Source of the DNA: Distichodus sexfasciatus
Taxonomy: Eukaryota; Chordata; Actinopteri; Characiformes; Distichodontidae
DNA: 64,000 nt
Direction of reading: 5' to 3'
Assembly (NCBI GenBank): GCA_032718565.1
Contig: JAVGVS010000316.1
Coordinates: 77,589-141,588, forward strand
Under the pieces are notes generated by a model, which saw nothing but the letters and a program-made list of their open reading frames with translations, ran no database searches and was not told where the DNA came from. Both the position numbers and the translations under genes were made by a program. This document shows positions 34,232 through 44,999 of the stretch, one piece after another (position 1 is the first letter of the stretch; every line of letters starts with the position of its first letter).

Positions 34232-34555
34232 TTGCATAGAGTGGAAGGGACCTTGAGGAAGGAAAACTATCACAAGATTTTACTCCATGCCATACCCTGT
34301 GGACAGCACCTGATTGGGGCCAGTTTCATCCTACAACAGGATAATGACCCAAAACACATCTCCAAAATGTGTCAGCAATGTTTAAAGAAGAAGTGGTCAG
34401 TCAGAATCCTGACTGTAATGGAATGATCAGCACATTCTTCAGATCTCATCCTTATTGAGCTGTTGTGGGAGCAGCTTGAGCGTATGGTGTGGAGGAACAC
34501 TCCATCAAGCCAATCCATCTTGTGGGAGATGCTCCAGGAAGCATGGGGTGAAATC
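34232..34555 (+). pseudogene. Tc1-like transposase remnant
   Basis: A decayed DDE-type transposase C-terminal half. Translation shows CGQHLIGASFILQQDNDPKH, then a stop near 34424, and in later frames LWEQLERMVWR and SILWEMLQEAWGEI. The N-terminal DNA-binding part is missing. It cannot be active. Confidence 0.7.
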
Positions 34556-34690
34556 GTCATTCATTCATTCACTCATTATCCAAACTGCTTAATCCCAACT
34601 GAGGTGGTGGGGGGACCGGAGTCTATCCCAGGAACCATGGACACAAGGCAGGGAACAACCCTGGGCAGGCGCCAACACACTGCAGGGCGG
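34556..34690 (+). mobile_element. Family 3 repeat, short copy, nested
   Basis: This 135-bp copy starts gtcattcattcattcactca and ends ctgcagggcg. It is flanked by gggtgaaatc at 34546-34555 and 34691-34700, a target-site duplication of at least 8 bp. Confidence 0.8.
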
Positions 34691-34889
34691 GGGTGAAATC
34701 TTACCTTGAAAAATTGACAGCTAGAATGCATAATGTGAGAGGCACTAAAGTAGCATATGTGTGCTGAAGAGAAGTGCAGATACTCAAAAAACCTACTTAA
34801 GTAGAGTACTCAAGTAGTTTTACTTCGTTACTGTCCATCTGTCAGGTGGTGCAGTAAAGCTGCTCCGTAGGCTTGTTTGGTCGTGTGTT

Positions 34890-35260
34890 TGTTAGTCTCT
34901 AATCTGGACTTTCCAGCTGCTATAAATAAGCTCATGAATGTGATCCCAGACAACTTCAAGGTAGCCGTCATGCGCCGGGCCGATGATGAAAGCTGAAGAG
35001 AGCAGTCAGCCATGCTAGCTTCCCTTGGAGGTGCAAAATCATTTGTGTTAGCCTGACGCATTACACTGCCTCATTACACACAGAAGGTCAAGGCCACTGT
35101 TACCAGGACAGGGGATTAATTGGTAATAAAGCTACACAAATGTGTCTCACCTTGTCTGTTGCGGGACTTTCCTCCGTTCGAGGAGTAAAAACCAAGGGAG
35201 CGAGAAAACTGATGTAGACAGATAAGGCTATGCTTGTGTAAAGGTCAGTCAGAGCTGGTT
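34890..35260. promoter_or_regulatory. Candidate regulatory block
   Basis: Repeat-free DNA contains gattaattggtaataaagc (35114-35133, homeodomain-like) and tgtgatcccagacaacttca. Enhancer-like in composition only. Confidence 0.25.
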
Positions 35261-36040
35261 TAAGCTTGGTGAGGGAGCCATGTTCAGCTCTTGTTGTGTC
35301 ATCACTACACATGCATTTCGTAAACGTCCTCAAGGTAACTTTCCAGCAATTGCAAACTCTTATGTGAATGAAAGAACATGCTACTATCGGCAAGAACTAG
35401 ATTTTTCTAACATAACCTTAAGGATAAGGAGGGTCAAGAGCAGACTTTTGCAAAGTACATGGTGCTTTTTCACTGAACTGTAGATGATCTTGGCTTTCTC
35501 TGCGGAGTTGGTAAATGTCTGAATGCTTCCAAAATGCATAATTATGAGCTTTATACTCTAATTAGATGACTAAATCTCAAATCTTTTTGTATCATTTCCT
35601 GAAAGAACATCTCTTGAGATCCTGTAATTTGTGGTGGTTTCCACACGAGCCAGTTGAGTCTAAAGCTAGAGGTACAAACACTGCATTTTCATCATGTTTT
35701 CATCACTTTGATTTCAATAGACTTTTTGAGACGTTTTGGAGAACCAGGAAACAGTTGTGGGGTAGACACATCTCTGTTGGGAGAGGAAAGTCTGCATAAT
35801 GTGGTTTTATGTCTATATTCCCTGATTCTGCAGTCAGGTGTCCAGCAGTCTACAGAGTAAAGAAAGTTATAATGCTATAATCACCCACAATAGACAAAAC
35901 TCTTAATATTGTTGACCAAACAGTTGTAAAAAAGACTCAGATCCTGATGGCTTAACGGGGCACTTTGATGCTGAAGTGGATAGCAAAATTGAAATCTAAG
36001 GGAGGCTTTCAGCATGTGTCACACACAATGTATAGCATAT
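35261..36040. other. Intergenic stretch
   Basis: I recognise no gene, RNA or repeat. Confidence 0.45.
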
Positions 36041-36044
36041 TAAA

Positions 36045-36222
36045 GTGAAAGTGAGTGATTATTTGTCATTGTGAACACACCACAGCACAGCACACAGTGC
36101 ACCACAACCAAATGTGACCTCTGCATTTAACCCATCCATGAAGGAGCAGTGGGCAGCTAACAAGCACCCGGGGAGCAGTGCTTGGGGACGGTACCTTGCT
36201 CATGACTACCTCGGTGGTAACA
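36045..36222 (-). repeat. SINE family 1, 5'-truncated
   Basis: Minus-strand copy: gagtgattatttgtcattgt, gcacacagtgcaccacaacc, cccatccatgaaggagcagt and gcttggggacggtaccttgc, ending before the tRNA-like head. Confidence 0.8.
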
Positions 36223-36364
36223 TGTTCAAATATTATTTTTTGAAATGTGATTCAAAATTTCTTAAACAAGATGCTTAGGAAACATGAATCAAATTTTAAT
36301 CACACATAGTCCAACTGCTAATGTGGCAAGCATTTAAAGAATGACACTGAGGCAAGTTAAAAAA

Positions 36365-36660
36365 GGCAGGCCCTGCCACGTTGGCATTTCCCTTTTAATG
36401 AATCGATCACCATTTGGTGGCCTCTTGGCGTGGTGTACCAGCTCATATCTGCTGCCATTAAAGCATGGTGGCCTGGCATGAGTCTTGTTTATATTGTTTT
36501 ATTCCTCGGGAGACAATGCCACGGAACAACATCCACACCTCCATCTTTGAATAAACAAAAAGGCAGATGTGATGCGCACCTCTCGCCGCTCCCCAATCTC
36601 CTGATCTGGTTATTCCGGCTGGTTAGGGGAGATTGTCTGCTGTCTTACAGGTAATGGGAT
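36365..36660. promoter_or_regulatory. Candidate regulatory block
   Basis: It contains cccttttaatgaatcgatca, catctgctgccattaaagca and atctggttattccggctggt. There are no repeats. It resembles a conserved non-coding element. Confidence 0.3.
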
Positions 36661-36714
36661 GTAGGAGAGTGGGATGTGCATTGAGTCTGAGATTGGATGT
36701 GTCTCTGTAATAAA

Positions 36715-36990
36715 TCAGAGCGCTGGCTCAAACTGGCTTTGATGCCATGGTGATGGGAAGCCTAGCAAGCTCCGCTCCACGTCCTCATGCTGGACGGGTG
36801 TCCAGTCCGCCTGTAATTCTGTCATATCTCTCCTGCAACTACAGTAATAACACCAGTCCCTCATCGAGAGCACAAAGGGCCCCGCGTGATCATATTCATA
36901 TTCATTTGCCTTTCCCAATGGGATCAGACCAAGCGATGAAGCCCCGAGGAGACGAGGTGTAATTTGTGTTCCTGGGTTTGCCCAAGTGAC
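36715..36990. promoter_or_regulatory. Candidate regulatory block
   Basis: It contains a SOX/TCF-like cacaaaggg (36871), tgatcatattcatattcatt and tttgcctttcccaatgggat. The GC content is balanced and there are no simple repeats. Confidence 0.35.
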
Positions 36991-37164
36991 GAGAGTGTGT
37001 GTTCTTCTATATATTTGTACATCCTGGGTCTCACAGCAGTGACCAACGGTTCTTGTGGAATGCTTAATTCTGATACTGATTAGAACTGTAGGACACCATC
37101 ATTTTTTCCCTTAAAGCTATAATGTAATCAGACATGGTAATGTCTTGCAACACAAAAGCATCTG

Positions 37165-37330
37165 CATATTTTCTTGTTTTCCATGGAAACACACAAGAAA
37201 TGAGTCTGAATAGGAAATATAGCAAATGAGCAGAACATGCGGAGATCGACAGAGTTAGAAATAATGATTTTAATGGAAACGATGAATGTGTTCTTCAAAC
37301 TTTGCTTTCATCAAAAACACAAGCTACTTT
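37165..37330 (-). mobile_element. Tc1-like terminal remnant
   Basis: The stretch reads gaaatgagtctgaataggaa, atatagcaaatgagcag and gtgttcttcaaact, matching the terminus at 33960-34080. It stops at the border of a minisatellite. Confidence 0.65.
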
Positions 37331-37733
37331 AGCAGGAGTGCTACTTGTTAGCATCATTAGTAGAAGTGCTACTTGTTAGCATCATTAGCAGGAGTGCTAC
37401 TTGTTAGCATCATTAGCGGGAGTGCTACTTGTTAGCATCATTTATGGGAGTGCTACTTGTTAGCATCATTAGCGGGAGTGCTACTTGTTAGCATCATTAG
37501 CAGTAGTGCTACTTGTTAGCATCATTAGTGGTAGTACTACTTGTTAGCATCATTAGCGGGAGTGCTACTTGTTAGCATGATTAGCAGTAGTGCTACTTGT
37601 TAGCATCATTAGCAGTAGTGCTACTTGTTAGCATCATTAGCGGGAGTGCTACTTGTTAGCATGATTAGCAGTAGTGCTACTTGTTAGCATCATTAGCAGG
37701 AGTGCTACTTGTTAGCATCATTAGCAGGAGTGC
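37331..37733. repeat. 28-bp minisatellite, about 14.4 units
   Basis: The unit is agcaggagtgctacttgtta followed by gcatcatt. Fourteen whole units and an 11-bp partial unit differ mainly in bases 3-7 (agcagg, agcggg, agcagt, agtggt) and in one catgatt variant. There are no spacers. Confidence 0.95.
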
Positions 37734-38204
37734 AAGATGTGGTGTCCAACATGTGCAGCAGCTATACAGCTTACCTTCTCTAAATCTTCAGCAAACTCTT
37801 AGTCACTATTCTACATAGACTCTGCCTTGTGTCAAATTTTAATGTCTGTCTCTCCATGACAACACACTTTGTCTACCATGAAATCTAGCCAATGCCCCTT
37901 TCAGGTGTGGATGCTTTAAACTGATTTACTTACTTCACAATCAAATGTTTTTTTATTTTAGTTTCTTCTTATTTTATCTTATTTTGGTGCAGGCACAGTT
38001 TCATGTTTTAGTCTAGCCTGAATTCTATGATCATACTTTCACCACAACATCCCCAAGTCAAAGAGAAATCACCTACATATTCAGAATCTGAAAAGTTGAA
38101 TATTTTGCTGTCTATCCCTTACAGATGTGAGGATTCGTGATCTAGTATTTTAAATCCACCAAGTCCCATTTGTACTGTCTGATGTTCTCATTGATGTGAG
38201 GAGT
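37734..38204. other. AT-rich intergenic stretch
   Basis: Nothing recognisable. Confidence 0.45.
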
Positions 38205-38960
38205 GTTTCCATTTTGCATTTGGAGCGCTGTGAAATGAGGACGCTCAGGAACCGCCTCGCTGCCATCTGAGATACAAATTATCGAAGAACGAACGCTGAG
38301 TCCCTGTAGACAGCCAAATTAGATCAAAACTTTGTTGGGAGAAGACACCAGTTTTCTTTTTCCTAATGAGGGGCTGAAACATGGATAGCTTGTTTGTGAT
38401 GTCCAGAAAGACCTTGGTGGTCTTTTCCTCCCCCGCACTTTCTTCACGGGTCATTGGTTGATCTCTAATTTCTGATTCTGATCGCTGGTATGCTTGGTGG
38501 TTTTTTGGCCAGTTAATCAGTGTTTTGTGAGCGTCGTCCCTAGCGACACCAGCCTTGTCTCTCCCTTAACCTTCACGCTTCTTTTGTTCTGCTGTTTTGA
38601 TTCCATCACGCGACAGAAGCGTGAGATGCGTTGTTTCTGCTCGAGAAGAAAGACGATGATTCCCAGTACGAGACCGTCCTCTGTTTTCTTTTTTGTCCGG
38701 GGGAATTGAGGAATGTTATCCTTTTTGAGCGCTCCCTCTCTCTCTGGAGGTTTTTCCACGAGTAATGAAGTGTAGGAGAGTCATGCTCAGCCATTACCCG
38801 TAACAGGCGGGTTCCCACGTAACAGATGTCTGCGAAAAGGTGTGGCAGCGCCGGAACCCTGAGTTATTAGTTGTTTCTGCAGGGCCCGAGGGGGAAAAGA
38901 CTTCGATTTTAGGGTAGCGAACAGGAGGAATTCAGGTGTGAGATCACAGAGATAAAGTGG
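38205..38960. promoter_or_regulatory. Candidate regulatory block, long
   Basis: It includes ggccagttaatcagtgtttt, the palindromic gtcgtccctagcgac (about 38531-38545) and gccattacccgtaacaggcg. This is about 750 bp of complex sequence without microsatellites. Chance open frames occur on both strands. Confidence 0.3.
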
Positions 38961-39194
38961 AAATAGAGACAAAAACCAACACTGTTTTCCCTCTTCCCGT
39001 TCTATTGTCTGTCGGAGAGAACTCTTGGACTTGTCCTTTTTGTCTTTATGACTTCAGTCGGAAGCGTAGCTATGTGTTAGATTAGAAGGTTCCTAGAGAG
39101 ATCGAGTTTATTTTAATAGCCTAATCACTGACCTTAAGATGCTGCACAATTTGCATGTGATCATAAATTGTAGGTTCAATTGTGTTTATATGTT

Positions 39195-39243
39195 TAAATA
39201 TATATATATATCTATATATGTATATATATATATACATATATAC
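39195..39243. repeat. AT-rich (TA)n stretch
   Basis: Interrupted atatat and tatata runs. Confidence 0.85.
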
Positions 39244-39392
39244 TTATTAATTATCTTAATTATTTAACTATCAGCATTTTAAGTTTTTCTTGCTCACACT
39301 CAATAGCAACTACACAGCTCTTGTTTAATACAGAACATAAACAGGTTTTGGTCGAATTGTTGCATCTATATGTGTGGCACGAAGGTGAGCAT

Positions 39393-39485
39393 TTTTGTCC
39401 TGTTTTGAAGGTCCTCATTAAAGTAACAGCAGGAGAAAAGCAGCATTCAGGTTGACATGCATGTATTTACATCAGTCTTGAAGCT
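39393..39485. repeat. Duplicated block, copy 1
   Basis: It shares ttttgtcctgttt, ggtcctcattaaagtaacag, caggagaaa and gcagcattc, in the same order and orientation, with 46025-46120. Similarity fades on both sides. Confidence 0.75.
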
Positions 39486-40038
39486 GCTGAGGATTTTAAA
39501 AAATAGTGACGGGAAGCAACATGTATATACACAGACACGTCCCAAAAACATGATCTTTAAGCTGCAGATACTTTGGCAGGTCAAGAAATAAATACACACA
39601 CTCACACATCTTCCAGGTGCACAATATGCCAAGCATGTCAAAGCCCACGTCTGTTTCATAGCCCGGTTATGAATATGCATGACACCTGCACCGGAGTTTC
39701 CTTCTGTGTCCACATGTGACAAATCACTGGAACGTCACATATGGCGCACTCCATAAATATCTGGACAGCAACACGTTTTGTAGTTTTCTTGGCTCTGTAT
39801 TCCAGCACAGTGTACTCAAAATGGGGCGGATTATAAACACTTTCAGCACATAAGGCTTTCGTGTGAAGGAATTTATTTCTAGAATGGAGTCACTTCCATT
39901 TTTAAACATTTCATTGCAATTAAGTCTTTAATACAGAGTCTAGGTTTGGTCAGAATTAACCCCGCTGCAGTCACATCAGACAGTAAAAGTCATTTCCAGT
40001 GGCAGACATAAATGTCCATACCACCATGTTTGGAGGAA

Positions 40039-40160
40039 GAGGTCTGATCAAGGCACCATGTTAAACTGGTGAGGAGGTCTGATCTAAACACCATGTTATA
40101 CTCGTGAGGTATGATCTTATCTCCATGTTATACTCATAAGGAGGTCTGATTAAAGCATAT
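40039..40160. repeat. Degenerate tandem repeat of about 35 bp, 3 to 4 units
   Basis: Units begin aggtctgatcaaggcaccat, aggtctgatctaaacaccat, ggtatgatcttatctccatg and ggtctgattaaagcatatct. Confidence 0.6.
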
Positions 40161-41090
40161 CTAATAGAAATAAAGAAGCCCAAACATACCATAATAAGCT
40201 CTAATTACTCCCCCATGTCAAACAGATGAAGAAGTTTGATTTCGGTGTTGAATTATTTTCTTTTCTCTTCAGATTTTCTGACCTGTCCTGTTGTAGAACT
40301 TCCAAACTTCTTTGAGCTTTGTCAAGATGGTTTGCACTGAAGACTTAGAAGAAGACATTTAGGACATAAATGACACAACTAACACAGATGAGTGAATGCT
40401 GAAGGAATAAGAGACACAACTGTCTATTAATAAGTAGCTTGGTTTGGAGCCAGGAAGCAAAAAGAGCTCTGTTGTTCCTCTATCAAGTTTCATTTCAGTT
40501 TCAGAGTGAAAGACATGAAGAGAGAGAAGCCGAGAGTATCATCTGGAAGTAGGATATATATTTTTGGTGCACAGATGAGTTCTGTGATTGGATGATGAGG
40601 TTTTAATCTGGTTGGTTTTGTGTGGGGGAGGAGCAACAGTCTGTGGCTGAAAGCAGCTTAGAGGTTTCTCTCTGTCAGCGTACCGGCTGGATGGGGTGAG
40701 AGCTGACAGTGTGAGCCAAAAACAGAGAAGAAGAAGATCACATCAGGCCTCGTGCACAGCTCCCATATTAACACAGGAAAAACAGCACCTGGATGAAGAG
40801 CTCATTGACTGTTAGGTGCTGAAATTAATTATGATATGGCAGCATTTATATCAAGAGCAACAGAATAAACTAATATATTTTACAAACCTGGTATTGCACA
40901 TTTCTACTTGAGTAAGGGAGTTGGAAACCACGGGGTTACTGCCCCTGGGAGTTTAGATGTCAGTTTGTCAAAAGAAGAAAAAACGATCAAGAATGAAGGT
41001 CAGAAAATCTCTAAAGAAAATAACTGTTTTCTGCACAATAATGATTATTGACTTTAACAAATCAACTGTTGAGATTTGATTGAGATGTAA
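40161..41090. other. AT-rich intergenic stretch
   Basis: No gene or clear repeat is seen. Confidence 0.45.
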
Positions 41091-41093
41091 CAT

Positions 41094-41285
41094 TGCACCA
41101 GCAGTAATCAGCCACAACATTATAACCGCTGAGACCTGAAGTGAACATGGATCATCTCATACATCCCATGACTGGGATGAACTGTATTAGGCAGCAAATA
41201 AAGAGTCACTTCATAAAGATGAGGTGTTGAAAGAAACCAGCACCAGTAGGCAACTGTAAAGATCTGAGCAACTTAAAGGTTTAAA
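41094..41285 (+). mobile_element. Tc1-type element 5' remnant
   Basis: The stretch reads cagccacaacattataacc, tgaagtgaacatggatcatc, gtattaggcagcaaataaag and taaagatctgagcaactt. It matches the 5' part of a common teleost Tc1-like transposon up to the beginning of its transposase. Confidence 0.55.
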
Positions 41286-41369
41286 TTGGGGTTGATAGAT
41301 TACTGGATAAGAGTATCTCTGAAATCTGGGCTGGTGGTGGCCTAGTGGTAGAGGCTAAAACTAAAAGGG

Positions 41370-41520
41370 CAGAAAAGTTTCATTTTCATTACTGAGGTTA
41401 CTGAGGGAACGGTTTAGGGTCAGCTGTGGACTTATTGAGCTGCTCATCATTATATCTATGGAAGGTCTCCAAAAGTACAGTGAGGTAAACCACTGTATGT
41501 GTTTGTGTGTGTATGTGTGC
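41370..41520 (+). repeat. Relative of the 21.9-22.4 kb repeat
   Basis: The stretch reads ttttcattactgaggttactg, tctatggaaggtctccaaaag and tacagtgaggtaaaccactg, then a TG run. Confidence 0.4.
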
Positions 41521-41861
41521 TTGTGCAGTGTGTAGCAATGGATATGATCATATAAATTTAATGCAAGAACAGCAGGGTGGCCTTGATCCACCAACCTTTT
41601 GTCAGCCAAATAGTCTAGAACTTTCTGAACAAAAAGGCAACAGAAAAATAAATCAAAACTTCAGTCACAGTCTACTTCATTAAGAACCTCAACCTTGTAG
41701 CTCCACCTTGTCTGGTGTCGATTTAGACTCTACAGTTCATCTGCCAGGACATGTACCAGCACTTTCCCCCTTTGTCACTGTAAGTAAAATGTATGTGAAA
41801 GCAAAATGTAAAATACAGAGTGAATCAAAAACAGACAACACATAACACTGGCTACAAACAT

Positions 41862-41974
41862 GGGACCTTGCTCATGAGTACCTCAGTGGTACCGTTACCT
41901 GTCCGGGACTTGAACCAGCAATCTGGTGATCATGGATCCATCACCCTACCCATAACGCTACCAACTGCCCCACA
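41862..41974 (-). repeat. SINE family 1, head half
   Basis: Minus-strand copy: gaccttgctcatgagtacct, gggacttgaaccagcaatct and cataacgctaccaactgccc. Confidence 0.75.
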
Positions 41975-42229
41975 TATGTTAAAATAAACTCACATGCCTA
42001 CCTTAATGAATGCTTTGAGTTGTTTTATGTGATGGGAGGTTTTAATTTCACTAGCTGTGTCCACTGGTATATGCATTAGATTACATGTGCATTTTGAATG
42101 GCTTGTTTTAAAGACATGTTACAATTAAATGATCATGAACTTATTCTTAAACTCATGAAAGTTTTGTCTTTCAGTGCCAATAGGCAACTTGGTTCATTTA
42201 GTCTCTACACATTCACCAGACTTGGTTCT

Positions 42230-42510
42230 GTGAAAGGCCATGCCACAGAAATCCTTCATTTCTGCCACTGTGACCTCTGAGAACAGCATGGATTTGCTTA
42301 TAAATCCAAACCAGGTCCTTTTAGCCCAAGCTAACCTCATTTCTCCATCTCTCCTGGGATTTTCTTTCTAGGATGGCAACATTTGATATGCAAACAGTTG
42401 GAGGAATTAAAAGACAAACTTGTCTGAAGGGAGAGGGTTGACCGTTAAACTTCCTGCCTCCTGAACTAGATCTGCTCAAGGCGGCTATTAAAATTACATG
42501 CCAGAACAAC
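42230..42510. promoter_or_regulatory. Candidate regulatory block
   Basis: It includes a POU-like tatgcaaa (42387-42394), ttgcttataaatccaaacca and aggcggctattaaaattaca. No repeats. Confidence 0.3.
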
Positions 42511-42775
42511 AAGTAAAAAACATAAGCACAGTGCCAGCTATCAACCCACCCACCTCAACAACATTCGTTCTCATTAATGATGATGAAATCGTAATCGTGC
42601 AGTTGTGGTACAGCCTCTTAGCACATGTGAGTGATTCATTTATTTGTGTGTACAGATGAGAGGCTGCTGGAGTTACGGATGAGACTGATCAAAAATAGCA
42701 GCTACATTCCCCTGATGGAAGTAGGAGGAGGAATTTCTACATCCTTAAGTCTAGTGTATTTCAGAAATGTAACAT

Positions 42776-43631
42776 TGTTGAGGTGGAGTAGGTGTGAAGG
42801 TGGAGTTGGTGTTAATGTGGAGTTGGTGTTGAAGTGGAGTTGGTGTTAATGTGGAGTAGGTGTGAAGGTGGAGTTGGTGTTAATGTGGAGTAGGTGTGAA
42901 GGTGGAGTTGGTGTTAATGTGGAGTTGGTGTTGAAGTGGAGTTGGTGTTAATGTGGAGTAGGTGTGAAGGTGGAGTTGGTGTTAATGTGGAGTAAGTGTG
43001 AAGGTGGAGTTGGTGTTAATGTGGAGTAGGTGTTGAGGTGGAGTTGGTGTTAATGTGGAGTAGGTGTGAAGGTGGAGTTGGTGTTGAGGTGGAGTAGGTG
43101 TGAAGGTGGAGTAGGTGTGAAGGTGGAGTTGGTGTTAATGTGGAGTAGGTGTTGAGGTGGAGTTGGTGTTAATGTGGAGTAGGTGTGAAGGTGGAGTTGG
43201 TGTTAATGTGGAGTAGGTGTGAAGGTGGAGTTGGTGTTAATGTGGAGTAGGTGTGAAGGTGGAGTTGGTGTTAATGTGGAGTAGGTGTGGTGGTGGAGTT
43301 GGTGTTGAAGTGGAGTTGAGGTGGAGTCGGTGTTGAGGTGGAGTTGATGTGTAGGTGAAGTTGGTGTGAAGGTGGAGTTGGTGTTGAAGTGGTATTGAGG
43401 TGGAGTTGATGTGTAGATGAAGTTGATGTGAAGGTGTAGTTGGTGTTAATCTGGAGTAGGTGTGAAGGTGGAGTTGGTGTGAATGTGGAGTTGGTGTTGA
43501 AGTGCAGTTGGTGTGAAGGTGGAGTTGGTGTTGAAGTGGAGTTGAGGTGGGGTCGGTGTTGAGGTGGAGTTGATGTGTAGGTGAAGTTGGTGTGAAGGTG
43601 GAGTTGGTGTTGAAGTGGAGTTGATGTGTAG
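42776..43631. repeat. 17-bp minisatellite, about 50 units
   Basis: Units such as gtggagttggtgttaat and gtggagtaggtgtgaag alternate. Eleven units contain aggtgtgaa. Because 17 is not a multiple of three, the long minus-strand open frames across it are artefacts with a 17-residue period. It ends exactly where the left arm of the inverted repeat begins. Confidence 0.95.
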
Positions 43632-43767
43632 GCTTTCCACAGTGTATCATTTTGTGCTTCAGTGTAGGTGTGCTGGTGTGAGCTGAATGTAAAAATGGAG
43701 CTTAATTAATTGAATTGAATAAAGATGTATCTGTAAATCAGCTGTAAGTGTGCTGCAGTAGAAGATG
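43632..43767 (+). repeat. Perfect inverted repeat, left arm (136 bp)
   Basis: It begins gctttccacagtgtatcatt and ends gtgctgcagtagaagatg. It is identical to the reverse complement of 44240-44375 at all 136 positions compared. Confidence 0.97.
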
Positions 43768-43915
43768 TGAATGTGAAGGTGTAGTTGGTGTTGAGGTGCA
43801 GTCGGTGTGAATGTGGAGTTGGTGTGAATGTGGAGTTGGTGTTGAAGTGCAGTTGGTGTTGAGGTGGAGTTGATGTGTAGGTGAAGTTGATGTGAAGGTG
43901 GAGCTATTGTGCAGG
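43768..43915. repeat. 17-bp minisatellite, second block
   Basis: The same unit family as 42776-43631 resumes inside the inverted repeat (gtgaatgtggagttggtg). Confidence 0.85.
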
Positions 43916-43919
43916 CGTA

Positions 43920-44235
43920 GCACGTCGGCAGGAGAGTGATGACAGCTTCATTGTTATGTTCAGCCGCAGCACTTCACACTGAGGCCTCAGCCTCTTTCAA
44001 TCATCTGAGTTTTGAGTCATAATCAGACTCTTGTACTTGGCCCGACGTGTCACGATGTTCAGCAATCGAGATGAGAAAAGCAAAGGGGCATTTCAGGCGC
44101 GCTGTCGCTGAGACGTTTTGTTGTGGCTCCCGGGATGTGGAGACTGATCGATATTGAGAATTAGTCAGGCTGAAGCGTGGGAGTGAGAGAGGCCGGTATC
44201 ATATGGTATTAATGAGAGGACTTGCAGATCTCCAC
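43920..44235. promoter_or_regulatory. Candidate regulatory block inside the inverted repeat
   Basis: It includes SOX-like cttcattgttatgttcagc, AP-1-like tgagtcataatcag, and gatcgatattgagaattag. It is flanked by the 136-bp arms. Confidence 0.3.
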
Positions 44236-44239
44236 CCTC

Positions 44240-44375
44240 CATCTTCTACTGCAGCACACTTACAGCTGATTTACAGATACATCTTTATTCAATTCAATTA
44301 ATTAAGCTCCATTTTTACATTCAGCTCACACCAGCACACCTACACTGAAGCACAAAATGATACACTGTGGAAAGC
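44240..44375 (-). repeat. Perfect inverted repeat, right arm (136 bp)
   Basis: Reverse complement of 43632-43767 without mismatch. It begins catcttctactgcagcacac and ends acactgtggaaagc. Confidence 0.97.
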
Positions 44376-44449
44376 AGCTGCTCAAATTCATTACATTTTG
44401 GATGTTGAAAAAATCTTCAAACGTTGGGAAGATGTAGCGGATACTTGAG

Positions 44450-44810
44450 ACATGGTGCACTGTTCTACTCTGCAGCCACACCTGAATAAATTTCACCTTC
44501 ATGGTGACTCTGGAGAAGAAAAACCTTATCTGTGTCTTAGCCACAAAATTCAGTATTTGAAGTTTGCATCTGAAGAGAACAAAGGTGCTGAATTCCAGGA
44601 GGAAACAGGAAAAGAACAACTGTGTAACTGTCAGGCATGGGGCTGGATCCATCATGCTGTCAATACACGCTGCAGTGTCACACGGAACATTTCACAAGGA
44701 AAGGGAAGAATGTACTGGAATAAACACCAGCAAATTGTGGTAGCAAACATCACACCTTCTGTAGAAAAGCTGATGTTTAAAAAGATGATGATCTACCACT
44801 GACTGGCTAA
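44450..44810 (+). pseudogene. Possible decayed Tc1/mariner transposase fragment
   Basis: Translation contains GWIHHAVN, GKGRMYWNKHQQIVVANITP and SVEKLMFKK, which resemble the middle of Tc1-like transposases before the second catalytic aspartate. No catalytic motif is preserved and the ends are not found. Confidence 0.35.
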
Positions 44811-44999
44811 TAATGCGCAGTTTCGTTTCAGTGCAACAGTAAAATATTGTCATTAACTTCCTGAAGAGTATTAAATTCACAGTAAAAATCATAAAAACAC
44901 AGCACTAGTTAAGTTCCTTGTGCATAACACGATGTTCACTCTCTGCTCTCACCTGCACAAGGTTCTTAGATAGGCATATTTATTTGATCTCACTTGCTC

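Larger units (their letters stand above)
33930..34735. mobile_element. Composite of inverted Tc1-like transposon ends, interrupted
   Basis: The part at 33930-34200 is the minus-strand 3' end of a Tc1-like element (gaaatgagtctgaacaggaa, gcattctagctgttaatttc, ggagcatctcccacaagatg). The part at 34205-34735 is plus-strand 3' coding DNA with the catalytic-type motif QQDNDPKH at about 34338-34360, ending in the inverse of the same terminus. The transposase is broken by stops and internal loss. A younger family 3 repeat sits at 34556-34690. Confidence 0.75.

Noticed and set aside
37331..37733. CRISPR-like direct repeats
   Set aside because: Units are head to tail without unique spacers, and the DNA is from a vertebrate. 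It is a minisatellite.
43237..43650. 137-residue minus-strand frame rich in H, T and P
   Set aside because: It is a translation of the 17-bp minisatellite. All registers lack stops, and the 17-residue period is a by-product of the repeat.
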